Positions 1 to 7,270 of a stretch of DNA of 11,987 nt are shown piece after piece. Below the pieces are notes generated by a model, which made no database searches, was not told the DNA's origin, and was given only the letters and a program-made list of their open reading frames with translations. How positions within the stretch are numbered: the stretch's first letter is position 1; every line of letters starts with the position of its first letter. The stretch spans positions 1 to 11,987 of the forward strand of contig JBBWZS010000075.1 in the NCBI GenBank assembly GCA_039649175.1. Direction: 5' to 3'. This DNA is from DATAQC01 sp039649175. GTDB lineage: Bacteria; Actinomycetota; Acidimicrobiia; Acidimicrobiales; AC-14. The translations under genes were made by a program, and so were the position numbers.

Positions 1-1092
1 ATCGGCACTTACGTGCGGGGGCTGGTGAAGGGCCTGGACGCCATGGGCGACGCCGGGCCTGCCGTCGCCCTGTGGGCCAGCCGGGCGCCGCGGGGCAGGC
101 CCGATCCGCTGGCCGCGCTGGGCCTCACCGTCACCTCGCCGCTGACCGGGCCCGCCCTCGTCGGCGCCTGGGATCGCGGGTGGGCCGGCTTCGGAAGCTG
201 GCCGGGCTCCGGCGGCACCGCGACCTCGGGCGGCGACGTCGACGTGGTGCACGCCCCGTCGTTGGCCGTACCTCCCCGCCGAGGCGCACCCGTGGCCGTG
301 ACCGTGCACGACCTGGCCTGGCGACAGGTTCCCGAGGCCTTCCCGGCACGGGGGCGGCGATGGCACGAGGCCGCCCTGGGCCGGGCCCTCGACCGGGCGT
401 CGCTGTTCGTCGTCCCCTCCCGCACCACCGCCGATGCCCTCGTTGAAGCCGGGGCCGGACCGGCCCAGGTCGAAGTGGTCGACGAGGGGTCCGACCATCT
501 CCCCGCCCCCGACCCCGTGGCCGCCGGGGCCGTCCTGGCCGGGCTCGGGGTGACGGGGCCGTTCCTGTTGAGCGTGGGCACCCTCGAGCCCCGCAAGAAC
601 CTCTCCCGCCTGGTGGCCGCCTACCGGCTGGCCCGTCCCCGGCTGCCCGAGCCCTGGCCCCTGGTGGTGGTGGGCCCCCGGGGCTGGGGCAGCGGGCCGG
701 CCGCCGACGCCGACGGCGCAACCGATGGCAACCAGGACCACGAGGGCGTGGTGCTGGCCGGCTGGGTCGACGACGCCGTCCTGGCCTCGCTGTACCGCCA
801 GGCCCGGGCGCTCGCCTACGTCCCGCTGCTGGAGGGCTTCGGCCTCCCCGCCCTCGAAGCCATGGCCGCTGGCACACCGGTGGTGGCCAGCCCCATGCCC
901 AGCCTGGGTGGGGCGGCCCTGGAGGTCGACCCCTGCGACGTCGCCGCCATCGCCGACGCCCTGGTGGTCGCCGCCACCGACGACGCCGTACGGTCGGAGC
1001 TGGCGGCGGCCGGCGGCCGGCGGGCTGCCTCCCTCACCTGGCAGGCCACCGCCCGGGCCCACGTCGAGCTCTGGCAGTCCCTGGGTGCCTGA
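1..1092 (+). CDS. GT4 family glycosyltransferase, 5' end cut by window
   Basis: Retaining GT-B glycosyltransferase expected to transfer a sugar from a nucleotide-sugar donor in the cytoplasm. The frame is open to base 1 and begins with IGTYVRGL. That is the glycine-rich acceptor-side loop normally found some 15-20 residues into GT4 proteins, so the true start lies upstream and the in-frame GTG at 13 is probably not it. The 363 visible codons carry TVHDL (101-105), the second-domain opening GTLEPRKN (193-200), and the donor-site EX7E motif within EGFGLPALE (E278, E286). The usual HGVD loop is replaced by EGSD (162-165). The TGA at 1090 lies in a 15-bp tandem repeat that also carries the next gene's start, so the two genes are almost certainly one operon and translationally coupled. 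Family assignment is firm. Donor and acceptor are unknown, though mannosyl or rhamnosyl transfer would be typical of the family. Confidence 0.93.
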   Translation: MGTYVRGLVKGLDAMGDAGPAVALWASRAPRGRPDPLAALGLTVTSPLTGPALVGAWDRGWAGFGSWPGSGGTATSGGDVDVVHAPSLAVPPRRGAPVAVTVHDLAWRQVPEAFPARGRRWHEAALGRALDRASLFVVPSRTTADALVEAGAGPAQVEVVDEGSDHLPAPDPVAAGAVLAGLGVTGPFLLSVGTLEPRKNLSRLVAAYRLARPRLPEPWPLVVVGPRGWGSGPAADADGATDGNQDHEGVVLAGWVDDAVLASLYRQARALAYVPLLEGFGLPALEAMAAGTPVVASPMPSLGGAALEVDPCDVAAIADALVVAATDDAVRSELAAAGGRRAASLTWQATARAHVELWQSLGA

Positions 1093-1131
1093 GAGCCCGG
1101 AGCCTGAGGGCCCGGTGCCTGAGGGCCCGGT
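1087..1131 (+). repeat. 15-bp tandem repeat, three units, spanning the GT4/GT4 junction
   Basis: The unit GCCTGAGGGCCCGGT occurs perfectly at 1102-1116 and 1117-1131. A two-mismatch copy, GCCTGAGAGCCCGGA, lies at 1087-1101. The first copy supplies the TGA stop of the upstream GT4 gene. Each perfect copy holds a GAGGG Shine-Dalgarno-like block, and its end forms a GTG with the next bases (1115 or 1130). In the frame of the downstream gene the array reads PESPE-PEGPV-PEGPV, so gain or loss of units keeps frame and only changes the number of ribosome entry points. Confidence 0.85.
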
Positions 1132-2257
1132 GCGCGTGTGCCTCGACGCCACCGCCGTGCCCGCGCGCCCGGCAGGAGCAGGGCGCTACGTACTCGATCT
1201 GGCCGCCGCCCTCGCCCGCCGCGACGACGTGAGCCTCACCGTGCTGTGCCGCCGGGACGACGCGGCCCGGTGGGCGACCGGAGCGGGGGGCACCCGGGCG
1301 CTTGCCAAGGCCCCGGTCGGGCGACCGTTGCGGCTCGTGTGGGAGCAGTCCCGATTGCCCGGAATCCTGTCCGGGCTGCCCCTCGACGTGCACCACGGCC
1401 CCCATTACACGATGCCCGAGCGGGCCACCCTGCCCCGGGTCGTCACCGTCCACGACCTGTCCCTCCTCGAGCACCCGGGGTGGCATCAGCCGGCCAAGGT
1501 GGCGTTCTTCCGCCGGGCCATACGGATCGCCGCCGCCCGCGCCGATGCCATCGTGGCCGTCAGCGCCAGCACCGCCGAACGCCTCCAAGCCCTCCTCGCG
1601 CCGAGAGCGCCGGTGCACGTCATCCCCCACGGCGTCGACCACTCCCGCTTCCACCCTCTCGATCCCGTCGACGGTGACGGCGCCACCCTCGACCACGCCG
1701 CCCTGCGTCGTCTCGGTGCCGTCGCGCCCTACATCGCCTTCGTGGGGACGTTGGAGCCCCGCAAGGACGTGCCCACCCTGATCCGGGCCTTCGACCGGCT
1801 GGCCGCCGGCCGCGAGGGCCTGAGCCTGGTTCTGGCCGGTGGCCGGGGGTGGGGCATCCGCGCCGTCGAGGCCGCCGCCGCCGCCGCCGTCCACGGTCAC
1901 CGGGTGCGCATGGCCGGCTACATCTCCGAGGAGCAGAAGGCCGCGCTGCTGCGGGGAGCGGCGGCCGTCGCCTATCCCTCGCTGGAAGAGGGCTTCGGCC
2001 TGCCCGCCCTGGAGGCTCTCGCCTGTGGCTCGCCGCTCGTCACGACCAGTGGATCGGCCATGGCCGAGGTCACCGGTGATGCCGCCCTGCTCGTCCCCCC
2101 GGGCGACACCGACGCGTTGGCCGGGGCTCTGGAGACTGCCCTGGACGGTGGAGCTGAGATCGAACGCCGCCGGGCCCTGGGCTTCGAGATCGCCTCCCGC
2201 TACACGTGGGCGGCATCGGCGCAGTCCCACGCCCAGGTCTACCGCTCGGTCATCTGA
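1130..2257 (+). CDS. GT4 family glycosyltransferase
   Basis: Complete GT-B fold glycosyltransferase of 375 residues, a normal length for GT4, expected to act in the cytoplasm on a lipid-linked or glycan acceptor. The N-terminal domain opens VRVCLDATAV and has GAGRY (16-20), TVHDL (106-110) and HGVD (167-170). The C-terminal domain opens GTLEPRKD (206-213) and has the EX7E donor site in EGFGLPALE (E287, E295). I chose GTG 1130 because it gives the family's usual start, with GAGGG 4 nt upstream. GTG 1085, 1115 and 1136 are alternatives inside or beside the tandem repeat. It shares TVHDL, GTLEPRK and EGFGLPALEA with the preceding gene, so the two look like diverged paralogues working in succession on one glycan. 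A run of six GCC codons (1871-1888) gives an alanine tract between the donor-domain segments. The sugar transferred is unknown. Confidence 0.93.
   Translation: MRVCLDATAVPARPAGAGRYVLDLAAALARRDDVSLTVLCRRDDAARWATGAGGTRALAKAPVGRPLRLVWEQSRLPGILSGLPLDVHHGPHYTMPERATLPRVVTVHDLSLLEHPGWHQPAKVAFFRRAIRIAAARADAIVAVSASTAERLQALLAPRAPVHVIPHGVDHSRFHPLDPVDGDGATLDHAALRRLGAVAPYIAFVGTLEPRKDVPTLIRAFDRLAAGREGLSLVLAGGRGWGIRAVEAAAAAAVHGHRVRMAGYISEEQKAALLRGAAAVAYPSLEEGFGLPALEALACGSPLVTTSGSAMAEVTGDAALLVPPGDTDALAGALETALDGGAEIERRRALGFEIASRYTWAASAQSHAQVYRSVI
1871..1888 (+). repeat. (GCC)6 trinucleotide tract inside the second GT4 gene
   Basis: Six perfect GCC codons encode the alanine run at residues 248-253, in a surface-helix region just before HGHRVRMAGY. 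The tract can change length without shifting frame. In such GC-rich DNA it may be simple compositional drift. Confidence 0.6.
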
Positions 2258-2284
2258 CCACCGGGACGGGTTGCCACCGACCAC

Positions 2285-2290
2285 TACAGT
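2285..2290 (+). promoter_or_regulatory. Candidate -10 element for the DUF2142 gene, near-leaderless start
   Basis: TACAGT fits TANNNT and ends 9 nt before the GTG at 2300. No Shine-Dalgarno is visible before that GTG, so the transcript may begin at or within a few bases of the start codon. I see no convincing -35. The hexamer lies partly within a small inverted repeat, CCGAC (2277-2281) and GTCGG (2289-2293), with a 7-nt gap, which could be an operator or chance. Confidence 0.45.
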
Positions 2291-2299
2291 CGGCCCATC

Positions 2300-3886
2300 G
2301 TGGCTGAACGTGCCCTCGGCCCCGGCGAGGCGACCGATGGCTCGGACCGCCCTCCGGTGCCGGTCGAGCCCCGCGTCCCGCCGGCGCGGCGGGTGTTCCT
2401 CACCACGTGGGCGGCGGCATCGCTGTTCTTCGTCATCCTCTGCGGGCTGTGGAGCCTGTCGACGCCCATCCCCTCGGGCCCCGACGAGCCCACGCAGTAC
2501 GTCAAGGCGACCGCCGTCGCCCACGGCACACTCACCGGCGAGCATCGCAAGGGGTTCCCGCCGGGGACGGTCCTCGTCCACGTGCCGGGGACGTTCGTGC
2601 TGTACGACCCCGGCACCGGGTGCTACTACCTCCATCCCACCGTGCCCGCCGGGTGCACGCGCCCGCCGAACGCCGGCTCCGACGTCCAGGCGACCACCAC
2701 CTACGTCGGCGAGTACCCGCCCCTCTACTACGCCATCACCGGCCTGCCCACGCTGGTCTCGAACCATCCGCTGACCCGCCGGGCCATGCGCGGGATGAGC
2801 ACCGTCGTCAGCTCCCTCCTGCTGGGGGTCGCCCTGGCCGCCGCCGTCACCTGGTCCCGTTCACGCTGGCTGGTCGTGGGCGTGGCGCTGGCGGTGACAC
2901 CGACGGCGGTCTACCTGGCCTCGGTCCTGAACCCGAACGGGCTCGAGATCAGCGCCGCTCTCGCCGCCTGGACCGCGGGGGTGCTCCTGGTGTTCGACCA
3001 CGACGCGCGCCCCCCGCCAGGGCTCGTGGCCGTCTTCGCCGCCTCCGCCGTCACCCTCGCCTTGACGCGCCCCCTGTCGCCCCTGTGGCTGGTCGGCATC
3101 GTCGGCGCGCTGTCCTTGATCCGCCCGGCCGCGGCTCGGCGCTTGGTCGCCGACAAGGCGGTGCGCGTGGGCCTGGCCGTCACCGGGGCCGCCATCGCCA
3201 TCGCCGTGCTCTTCGTGGTGATCAACGGCAGCCTGTCCATCGAGAAGTTCCCGCTCACACCGGGTCTGTCCGACCTGCAGGTCGCATCCCTCGTCGCCGG
3301 CCGCGTCCCCCTGCACGTGTGGTCGATGGTGGGCCAGTTCGGGGGCCCCGAGTTCACCGCGCCCTCGCTCGCCGTCGGGATGTGGGTCGTCGGAGTCGGG
3401 GCGCTGGTGTGCGTGGCCGCCAGCATCTCGTCGCGTTGGGAGGCGACGGTGCTGATCCTCACCGTCGTCGGCCTCCTGGTGGTGCTGCCCTTCGCCGCCA
3501 CCTACCCGGAGGCCCGCACCCACGGGTTGGTGTGGCAGGGCCGCTACCAGTACCCGGCGGCCGTGGGCATCCCCCTTCTCGCCACCGCCCTGCTGGGAAA
3601 GGCACGCACGAACATGGGGCGCTCGGGGGGATTGGCGGCGACGGCGATCGTGATCGTCCACGTGGCCACCTTCTACTGGGTGCTCCGCCGTTACACCGTC
3701 GGGTTGGGCTCGTTCGTCAATGCCTTCGCCCACGTGCCCGGTGGCTGGAGGCCCCCTGTCTCAGCCGTCGTCCTGGCCGGCCTGGTCACCCTTGTCAGTG
3801 TGGGCTCAGGGGTGTGGCTGGTGAGCCGGTTGCGCCGGCCCCTCCGGCTGGAGGCGACCGGCCCGGTCGACCTGAGCCCGGTGTGA
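2300..3886 (+). CDS. DUF2142 family polytopic membrane protein
   Basis: Integral membrane protein of 528 residues with about ten or more hydrophobic segments. A roughly 30-residue proline- and charge-rich cytoplasmic tail precedes the first membrane segment (33-52). Right after it comes PIPSGPDEPTQYVKA (56-70), then EYPPLYYA (138-145), NPNGLEI (211-217) and a late GRYQYP (414-419). This order of PDEP, YPPLYY and a GRY-P motif is the signature I know for DUF2142, whose members sit in surface-polysaccharide loci and resemble GT-C transferases in layout. Enzymatic activity is inference; an acidic PDE motif in the first external loop is where GT-C enzymes keep their catalytic acid. C108 and C119 in the large loop could form a disulfide. 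GTG 2300 is the only sensible start. The 42-bp gap from the GT4 gene holds a candidate promoter, so it may be transcribed both alone and by read-through. Confidence 0.9.
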   Translation: MAERALGPGEATDGSDRPPVPVEPRVPPARRVFLTTWAAASLFFVILCGLWSLSTPIPSGPDEPTQYVKATAVAHGTLTGEHRKGFPPGTVLVHVPGTFVLYDPGTGCYYLHPTVPAGCTRPPNAGSDVQATTTYVGEYPPLYYAITGLPTLVSNHPLTRRAMRGMSTVVSSLLLGVALAAAVTWSRSRWLVVGVALAVTPTAVYLASVLNPNGLEISAALAAWTAGVLLVFDHDARPPPGLVAVFAASAVTLALTRPLSPLWLVGIVGALSLIRPAAARRLVADKAVRVGLAVTGAAIAIAVLFVVINGSLSIEKFPLTPGLSDLQVASLVAGRVPLHVWSMVGQFGGPEFTAPSLAVGMWVVGVGALVCVAASISSRWEATVLILTVVGLLVVLPFAATYPEARTHGLVWQGRYQYPAAVGIPLLATALLGKARTNMGRSGGLAATAIVIVHVATFYWVLRRYTVGLGSFVNAFAHVPGGWRPPVSAVVLAGLVTLVSVGSGVWLVSRLRRPLRLEATGPVDLSPV

Positions 3887-3889
3887 CGT

Positions 3890-3914
3890 CGACGGCGCCC
3901 CCTCCGTGCCGTCG
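3890..3914 (+). terminator. Hairpin after the DUF2142 gene, possible U-less terminator
   Basis: Positions 3890-3898 pair with 3906-3914: nine base pairs including one G-U, around a 7-nt loop. The hairpin starts 4 nt after the TGA. No T-tract follows, so it is at best an actinobacterial-style U-less terminator, or an RNA-stability stem. A new -10 element begins 17 nt later, consistent with the next gene being its own transcription unit. Confidence 0.4.
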
Positions 3915-3930
3915 CCAAGAGTGCCCGGGA

Positions 3931-3936
3931 TAGTCT
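3931..3936 (+). promoter_or_regulatory. Candidate -10 element for a leaderless GT39-like gene
   Basis: TAGTCT is followed by exactly six bases and then TTG 3943. This puts the expected +1 on the start codon itself. There is no Shine-Dalgarno upstream. GTG 3949, two codons on, would be the start with a 6-nt leader. No clear -35 is seen. Confidence 0.5.
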
Positions 3937-3942
3937 CGGCGC

Positions 3943-5526
3943 TTGGCCGTGGCCGCAGACTTGACGTCGCAAGGTCGTGCCGCTCGTCGCCGGAGGTTCC
4001 CACCCGGGCTCCGCAAACACCTGGCGACAGAGGGTGTCTTCGTGGGGCTCCTGGGTGCCGGCGCCGTCCTGCGCATCCTGACCGTCGTCGCCTACCGGCC
4101 GGCCATGGAGTTCGTGCAGGACTCGTTCGACTACCTCGGCGACGCCCGTTCCCTCACGCCGGGCGTGATCCGTCCCCTGGGCTACCCGGCGTTCCTCCGG
4201 GTCCTCGCCTCGACCGGGCACTTCGGCGTGGTGCCGGTGGTCCAGCATCTCCTGGGGCTGACCATGGCCGTCATGCTGTACGCCCTGCTGCGGCGGTTCG
4301 GCGCGTGGCCGTGGCTCGCCGCCCTGGGTGTGGCACCGCTCCTACTGGACGGCTACCAGGTCTACATGGAGCAGTTCGTGCTGGCCGAGACCGTGTTCGA
4401 GTTCCTCGTGGTGGCCGCCCTGGTGGCACTGCTCTGGCGCGAGCTACCCAGTGTGGCCCTCTGCGCCCTGGCGGGCGGCCTGCTCGGGATGTCGGCGCTC
4501 ACCCGGACGGTGGGACTGGCCCTCCTCGTGCCCGCTTTCGCCTTCCTGGTGGTGCGCCGGGTCGGGGTCCGCCGAATGGCGGCGTTCGCCGGCACCGCCG
4601 TGGTGCTGCTGGGCAGCTACGCCGGCTGGTACCGCGCCGACCATGGCAACCTGGCCTTCGGGTCCTTCGACGGCTACTTCCTCGCCGGTCGGGTGGAGCC
4701 CTTCGCCGAGTGCCGGGGGGCCCACCTACCGCCCCAGGAGCGTCGCCTGTGCGACGACCGCCCGACTACGGCTCGTCCCGGGCCCGACTGGTACGTGTGG
4801 AACCCTGACTCCCCGCTGCGCAGCCCGGTCATCGCGCCGGGCACCGACCGCAACGCGCTGGCCGGCGCCTTCGCCCGTGACGTCATCGCCAATCAACCGG
4901 GGGCCTACGCCTCCACCGTCGTCCACGACCTCGTCCACTACCTCTCGCCCGTGCGCACGACCGGGCGACACGACGGCCCCGTCCAGACCTTCCAGTTCCG
5001 CACGTCGTTCACGCCCGACCCGTGGCAGCCGGCCACGCCGCCGACGGACCCGCACGTGTGGCAGTGGACCTGGCCGGGAGCGTCGGTGCGCTACGGCACG
5101 ATCGTGGCGACCCACGGGTTCGCCCTGAACCAGGTGAACCCTCGACTGGACACGGGAGTCGCCACCGCCCTGCGGAACTACCAGCGCGTCGGGTACACGC
5201 CTGGGCCCCTGCTGGCGGCCGCTCTGGCGCTCGCCCTGGCGTCGGGCATCGCCCGGTTGACACCCGGGCAACGTCGTCTGTGGTGGGTCGCCGCCCTGTT
5301 CGCCTGCACCGGAGTCGTGATGTTGGTCGTGCCGGCGATGACGGCGTCGTTCGACTTCCGCTACCTCCTCCCGACGCTCACGGTGCTGCCGGCGGGTGGG
5401 GTCCTCGGCGTCATGGTGCTGGCCCGACGCCGCCAGGGCAGGCCCGCCCCGCAGGCGCCTGCCGCCCCGGCGGACCCGGCGGATCCCGCCGAACCGCCGC
5501 TGGCCGCCGCCGATCGACGAACCTAG
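3943..5526 (+). CDS. GT39/ArnT-like GT-C membrane glycosyltransferase
   Basis: Polytopic membrane protein of 527 residues, probably a lipid-phosphate-sugar-dependent glycosyltransferase acting outside the membrane. A basic cytoplasmic tail (11-25) leads into the first membrane segment (31-50). The first external loop carries QDSFDYL (59-65), whose D60 or D63 is the likely GT-C catalytic acid, followed by RPLGYP (77-82). Then come MEQFVLAET (142-150), a run of membrane helices, a large external domain at about 235-415 with C257 and C270 in a likely disulfide, and the late DFRYLLPTL (471-479) typical of PMT/ArnT-like proteins. The C-terminus is a Pro-Ala-Asp tail (501-519). TTG 3943 is chosen from the adjacent -10 element; GTG 3949 is nearly equivalent. 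Donor and acceptor cannot be read. Polyprenol-phosphate-mannose is plausible because its synthase is encoded downstream. The stop overlaps that of the convergent neighbour. Confidence 0.88.
   Translation: MAVAADLTSQGRAARRRRFPPGLRKHLATEGVFVGLLGAGAVLRILTVVAYRPAMEFVQDSFDYLGDARSLTPGVIRPLGYPAFLRVLASTGHFGVVPVVQHLLGLTMAVMLYALLRRFGAWPWLAALGVAPLLLDGYQVYMEQFVLAETVFEFLVVAALVALLWRELPSVALCALAGGLLGMSALTRTVGLALLVPAFAFLVVRRVGVRRMAAFAGTAVVLLGSYAGWYRADHGNLAFGSFDGYFLAGRVEPFAECRGAHLPPQERRLCDDRPTTARPGPDWYVWNPDSPLRSPVIAPGTDRNALAGAFARDVIANQPGAYASTVVHDLVHYLSPVRTTGRHDGPVQTFQFRTSFTPDPWQPATPPTDPHVWQWTWPGASVRYGTIVATHGFALNQVNPRLDTGVATALRNYQRVGYTPGPLLAAALALALASGIARLTPGQRRLWWVAALFACTGVVMLVVPAMTASFDFRYLLPTLTVLPAGGVLGVMVLARRRQGRPAPQAPAAPADPADPAEPPLAAADRRT
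5523..5526. other. One CTAG serving as TAG stop on both strands
   Basis: Bases 5524-5526 are the TAG of the plus-strand GT39-like gene. Bases 5523-5525 read as TAG on the minus strand and end the MptB-like gene. The palindrome CCTAGG thus terminates two convergent genes, leaving no room for a terminator between them. Confidence 0.95.
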
Positions 5527-7121
5527 GCGTCGTGCACGCCGGCCGTGGCCTCCTCGTCGGACGACCTGGTGCCGGCGGTGAGGGCTCGCCGGGCGGGGGA
5601 CCAGGCCTGGTCGCTTCGTAGGAACCTGCCGAGGCCCCACGCCGCCGAGGCGATGATCACCAGCGTCATGAACAGAGCGCTGATGTTCGGGTGGTTGGTC
5701 ACGTCGAGCGTCCCCGGGCCGAGGGGCGTGAGCGCCAGGTTCAAGGCGATGATCGCCACCTGCAGCCAGCGCGGCATGGTCACCACGGCGACGAAGACGA
5801 CGCCCCAGACCAGGTACCAGGGCCACACCGCCGGCGTGGTGGCGCCCAGGACGAGAAGGGCCAGACCGAGGGCGAGCGTCGCTCCGAGCCGCTCGGCGCT
5901 CATGACGAGAAGCCCGGCCACGACCACACCGAGGACCATCCCGGCCGGTCGCAGGAACGGCAGGACCCATGCCCCCGGCAGCCCGAGGTGGACGAGGACC
6001 TGTTGCAGCACGGTGCCCACGGCGGTGAACGGAGCCAGCAACGTGTACGCCCGCGAGGGCTCGTTCAGCGCCCCGATCCATCCCAGTCCCAGCCCCGTGG
6101 CCACACTGATGACCACCACCGTGGCCGTCGCCAGAGCCGCGGCGGCGATCACACCCGGCGCCCGCCGTCGCAGCGAGCTGCCGGGCCCGGCCCAGAGCCA
6201 ACCGAGCAGCGCCGCCCCCAGCAACCCGGGAAGCTTGACGGTGGCGGCGGCGCCGCAAAGTGCCACCCCGGCGGCGACCAGGGCCAGGCGCTGGCCCCGC
6301 GGGGCCCTCGACGGACGCTCCTCTTCGGCTACCCCGACCTCCTCGGCCACCTCGGCCTCTTCGCGCGCTACCTCCTCCACCGCCTTCGGTGCCGGTCGGG
6401 GTCTGAGGGGCCCGTCGATGCCGGCCAATCCCACGGCGACGCCCGCCGCCAACAGCAGCAGCATCAGGGGCTCGTTGTGGGCCGCCCCCACCAGCTCGAC
6501 CAGCACGAGGGGGCTGCACAGGACGGCCGTCAGTGCCACCGATGGCCGGGTCCCGGCCCGGCGGGCCAGCGCGGTGAGAGGGAGGGCGAGCAGCATCAGG
6601 CAAGCCAGGCCGAACAGGCGCAGGGTGAGCACCGTCCCTCGGAGGGAGTCATGGCTGACGACGCTGGCCAGCCAGGCAGCGCGGACGTACAGAGGGCCGT
6701 AGGGCGTCGGGTTGTCGCGCCAGAACCCGGGGGTGACCTGGATCACGGGCGCAGGGCCGAGGGCGTTCAGCCCCACCTGGTACGGGTCGAGCCCACGCTC
6801 GACGAGCTGGCCCAGAGCGGCGTAGGCGTAGACGTCCTCGCTGCTGACCGACGGACCGACGACGAACGGGGCCGACCACAGCATGAACACGGCCAGGACG
6901 AGCCACACGGGGAACCGGGGTTTGGCCCGCACGACCCGGAGCAACCACACCCACGCCAGCCCCAAAACCACCAGCGAGCCGTAGTACACGGCGTTCGCCT
7001 GCCAGTGAGCCAGCCGGGAGGAGCCGAGCACGGGGAACGAGGACGACCACCACGTGGCCGGGAACCACAGCCCCCGGTACGAGCCGACCCCGACGATGGC
7101 AACGGCGGCCGCCAGGCCCAA
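5523..7121 (-). CDS. mptB: MptA/MptB-like polyprenol-phosphomannose-dependent mannosyltransferase
   Basis: GT-C membrane enzyme of 532 residues. By family it extends an alpha-1,6-mannan using polyprenol-phosphate-mannose on the outer face of the membrane. Diagnostic motifs are SEDVYAYAALGQL (94-106, with the acidic ED pair expected at the active site), GLDPY (110-114), DNPTPYGPLY (136-145), AAHNEPLM (213-220), KLPGL (296-300) and WPWYLVWG (433-440). About a dozen hydrophobic helices are visible. The loop at about 240-275 has a strongly acidic Glu-rich insert (249-268) that I do not associate with the family. The start is uncertain: TTG 7121 is the only ATG, GTG or TTG between the in-frame stop at 7272-7274 and the first membrane helix, and it lacks a well-spaced Shine-Dalgarno. 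The symbol is a family-level label, not proven orthology. The partner synthase is encoded at 8703-9422. Confidence 0.9.
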   Translation of the reverse strand: MGLAAAVAIVGVGSYRGLWFPATWWSSSFPVLGSSRLAHWQANAVYYGSLVVLGLAWVWLLRVVRAKPRFPVWLVLAVFMLWSAPFVVGPSVSSEDVYAYAALGQLVERGLDPYQVGLNALGPAPVIQVTPGFWRDNPTPYGPLYVRAAWLASVVSHDSLRGTVLTLRLFGLACLMLLALPLTALARRAGTRPSVALTAVLCSPLVLVELVGAAHNEPLMLLLLAAGVAVGLAGIDGPLRPRPAPKAVEEVAREEAEVAEEVGVAEEERPSRAPRGQRLALVAAGVALCGAAATVKLPGLLGAALLGWLWAGPGSSLRRRAPGVIAAAALATATVVVISVATGLGLGWIGALNEPSRAYTLLAPFTAVGTVLQQVLVHLGLPGAWVLPFLRPAGMVLGVVVAGLLVMSAERLGATLALGLALLVLGATTPAVWPWYLVWGVVFVAVVTMPRWLQVAIIALNLALTPLGPGTLDVTNHPNISALFMTLVIIASAAWGLGRFLRSDQAWSPARRALTAGTRSSDEEATAGVHDA

Positions 7122-7270
7122 CAGGGCGGGGGCAGCGGCCCCCCTCGTCCATGTCGCATCGACCGTTGCCGGCGTGGAAGGGGGACCGGACGGGTCGGTC
7201 GGGGCGGTGATGACGAAAGCATGGCAGAGGCGCCGGAAGGCACCGTGCGTCTCGCCGTAACCGCCGCCGG

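Noticed and set aside
725..1129. N-terminal extension of the second GT4 gene back to an ATG at 725
   Set aside because: The extension lies within the first GT4 gene in another frame and reads as Ser/Pro/Trp-rich shadow. The family N-terminus begins at 1130.
1034..2767. Minus-strand frame of about 577 codons opposite the second GT4 and DUF2142 genes
   Set aside because: Gly/Asp/Val/Arg low-complexity translation; the opposite strand has conserved catalytic motifs throughout.
5440..5520. Pro-Ala-Asp-rich end of the GT39-like gene considered as a frameshifted tail
   Set aside because: The frame stays open with the same codon bias to a proper TAG. Such low-complexity cytoplasmic tails are common in GC-rich membrane proteins.
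4726..6603. Minus-strand frame of about 625 codons running across two convergent genes
   Set aside because: Spans the ends of two well-supported genes on opposite strands, has Arg/Gly-rich shadow composition and no motifs.
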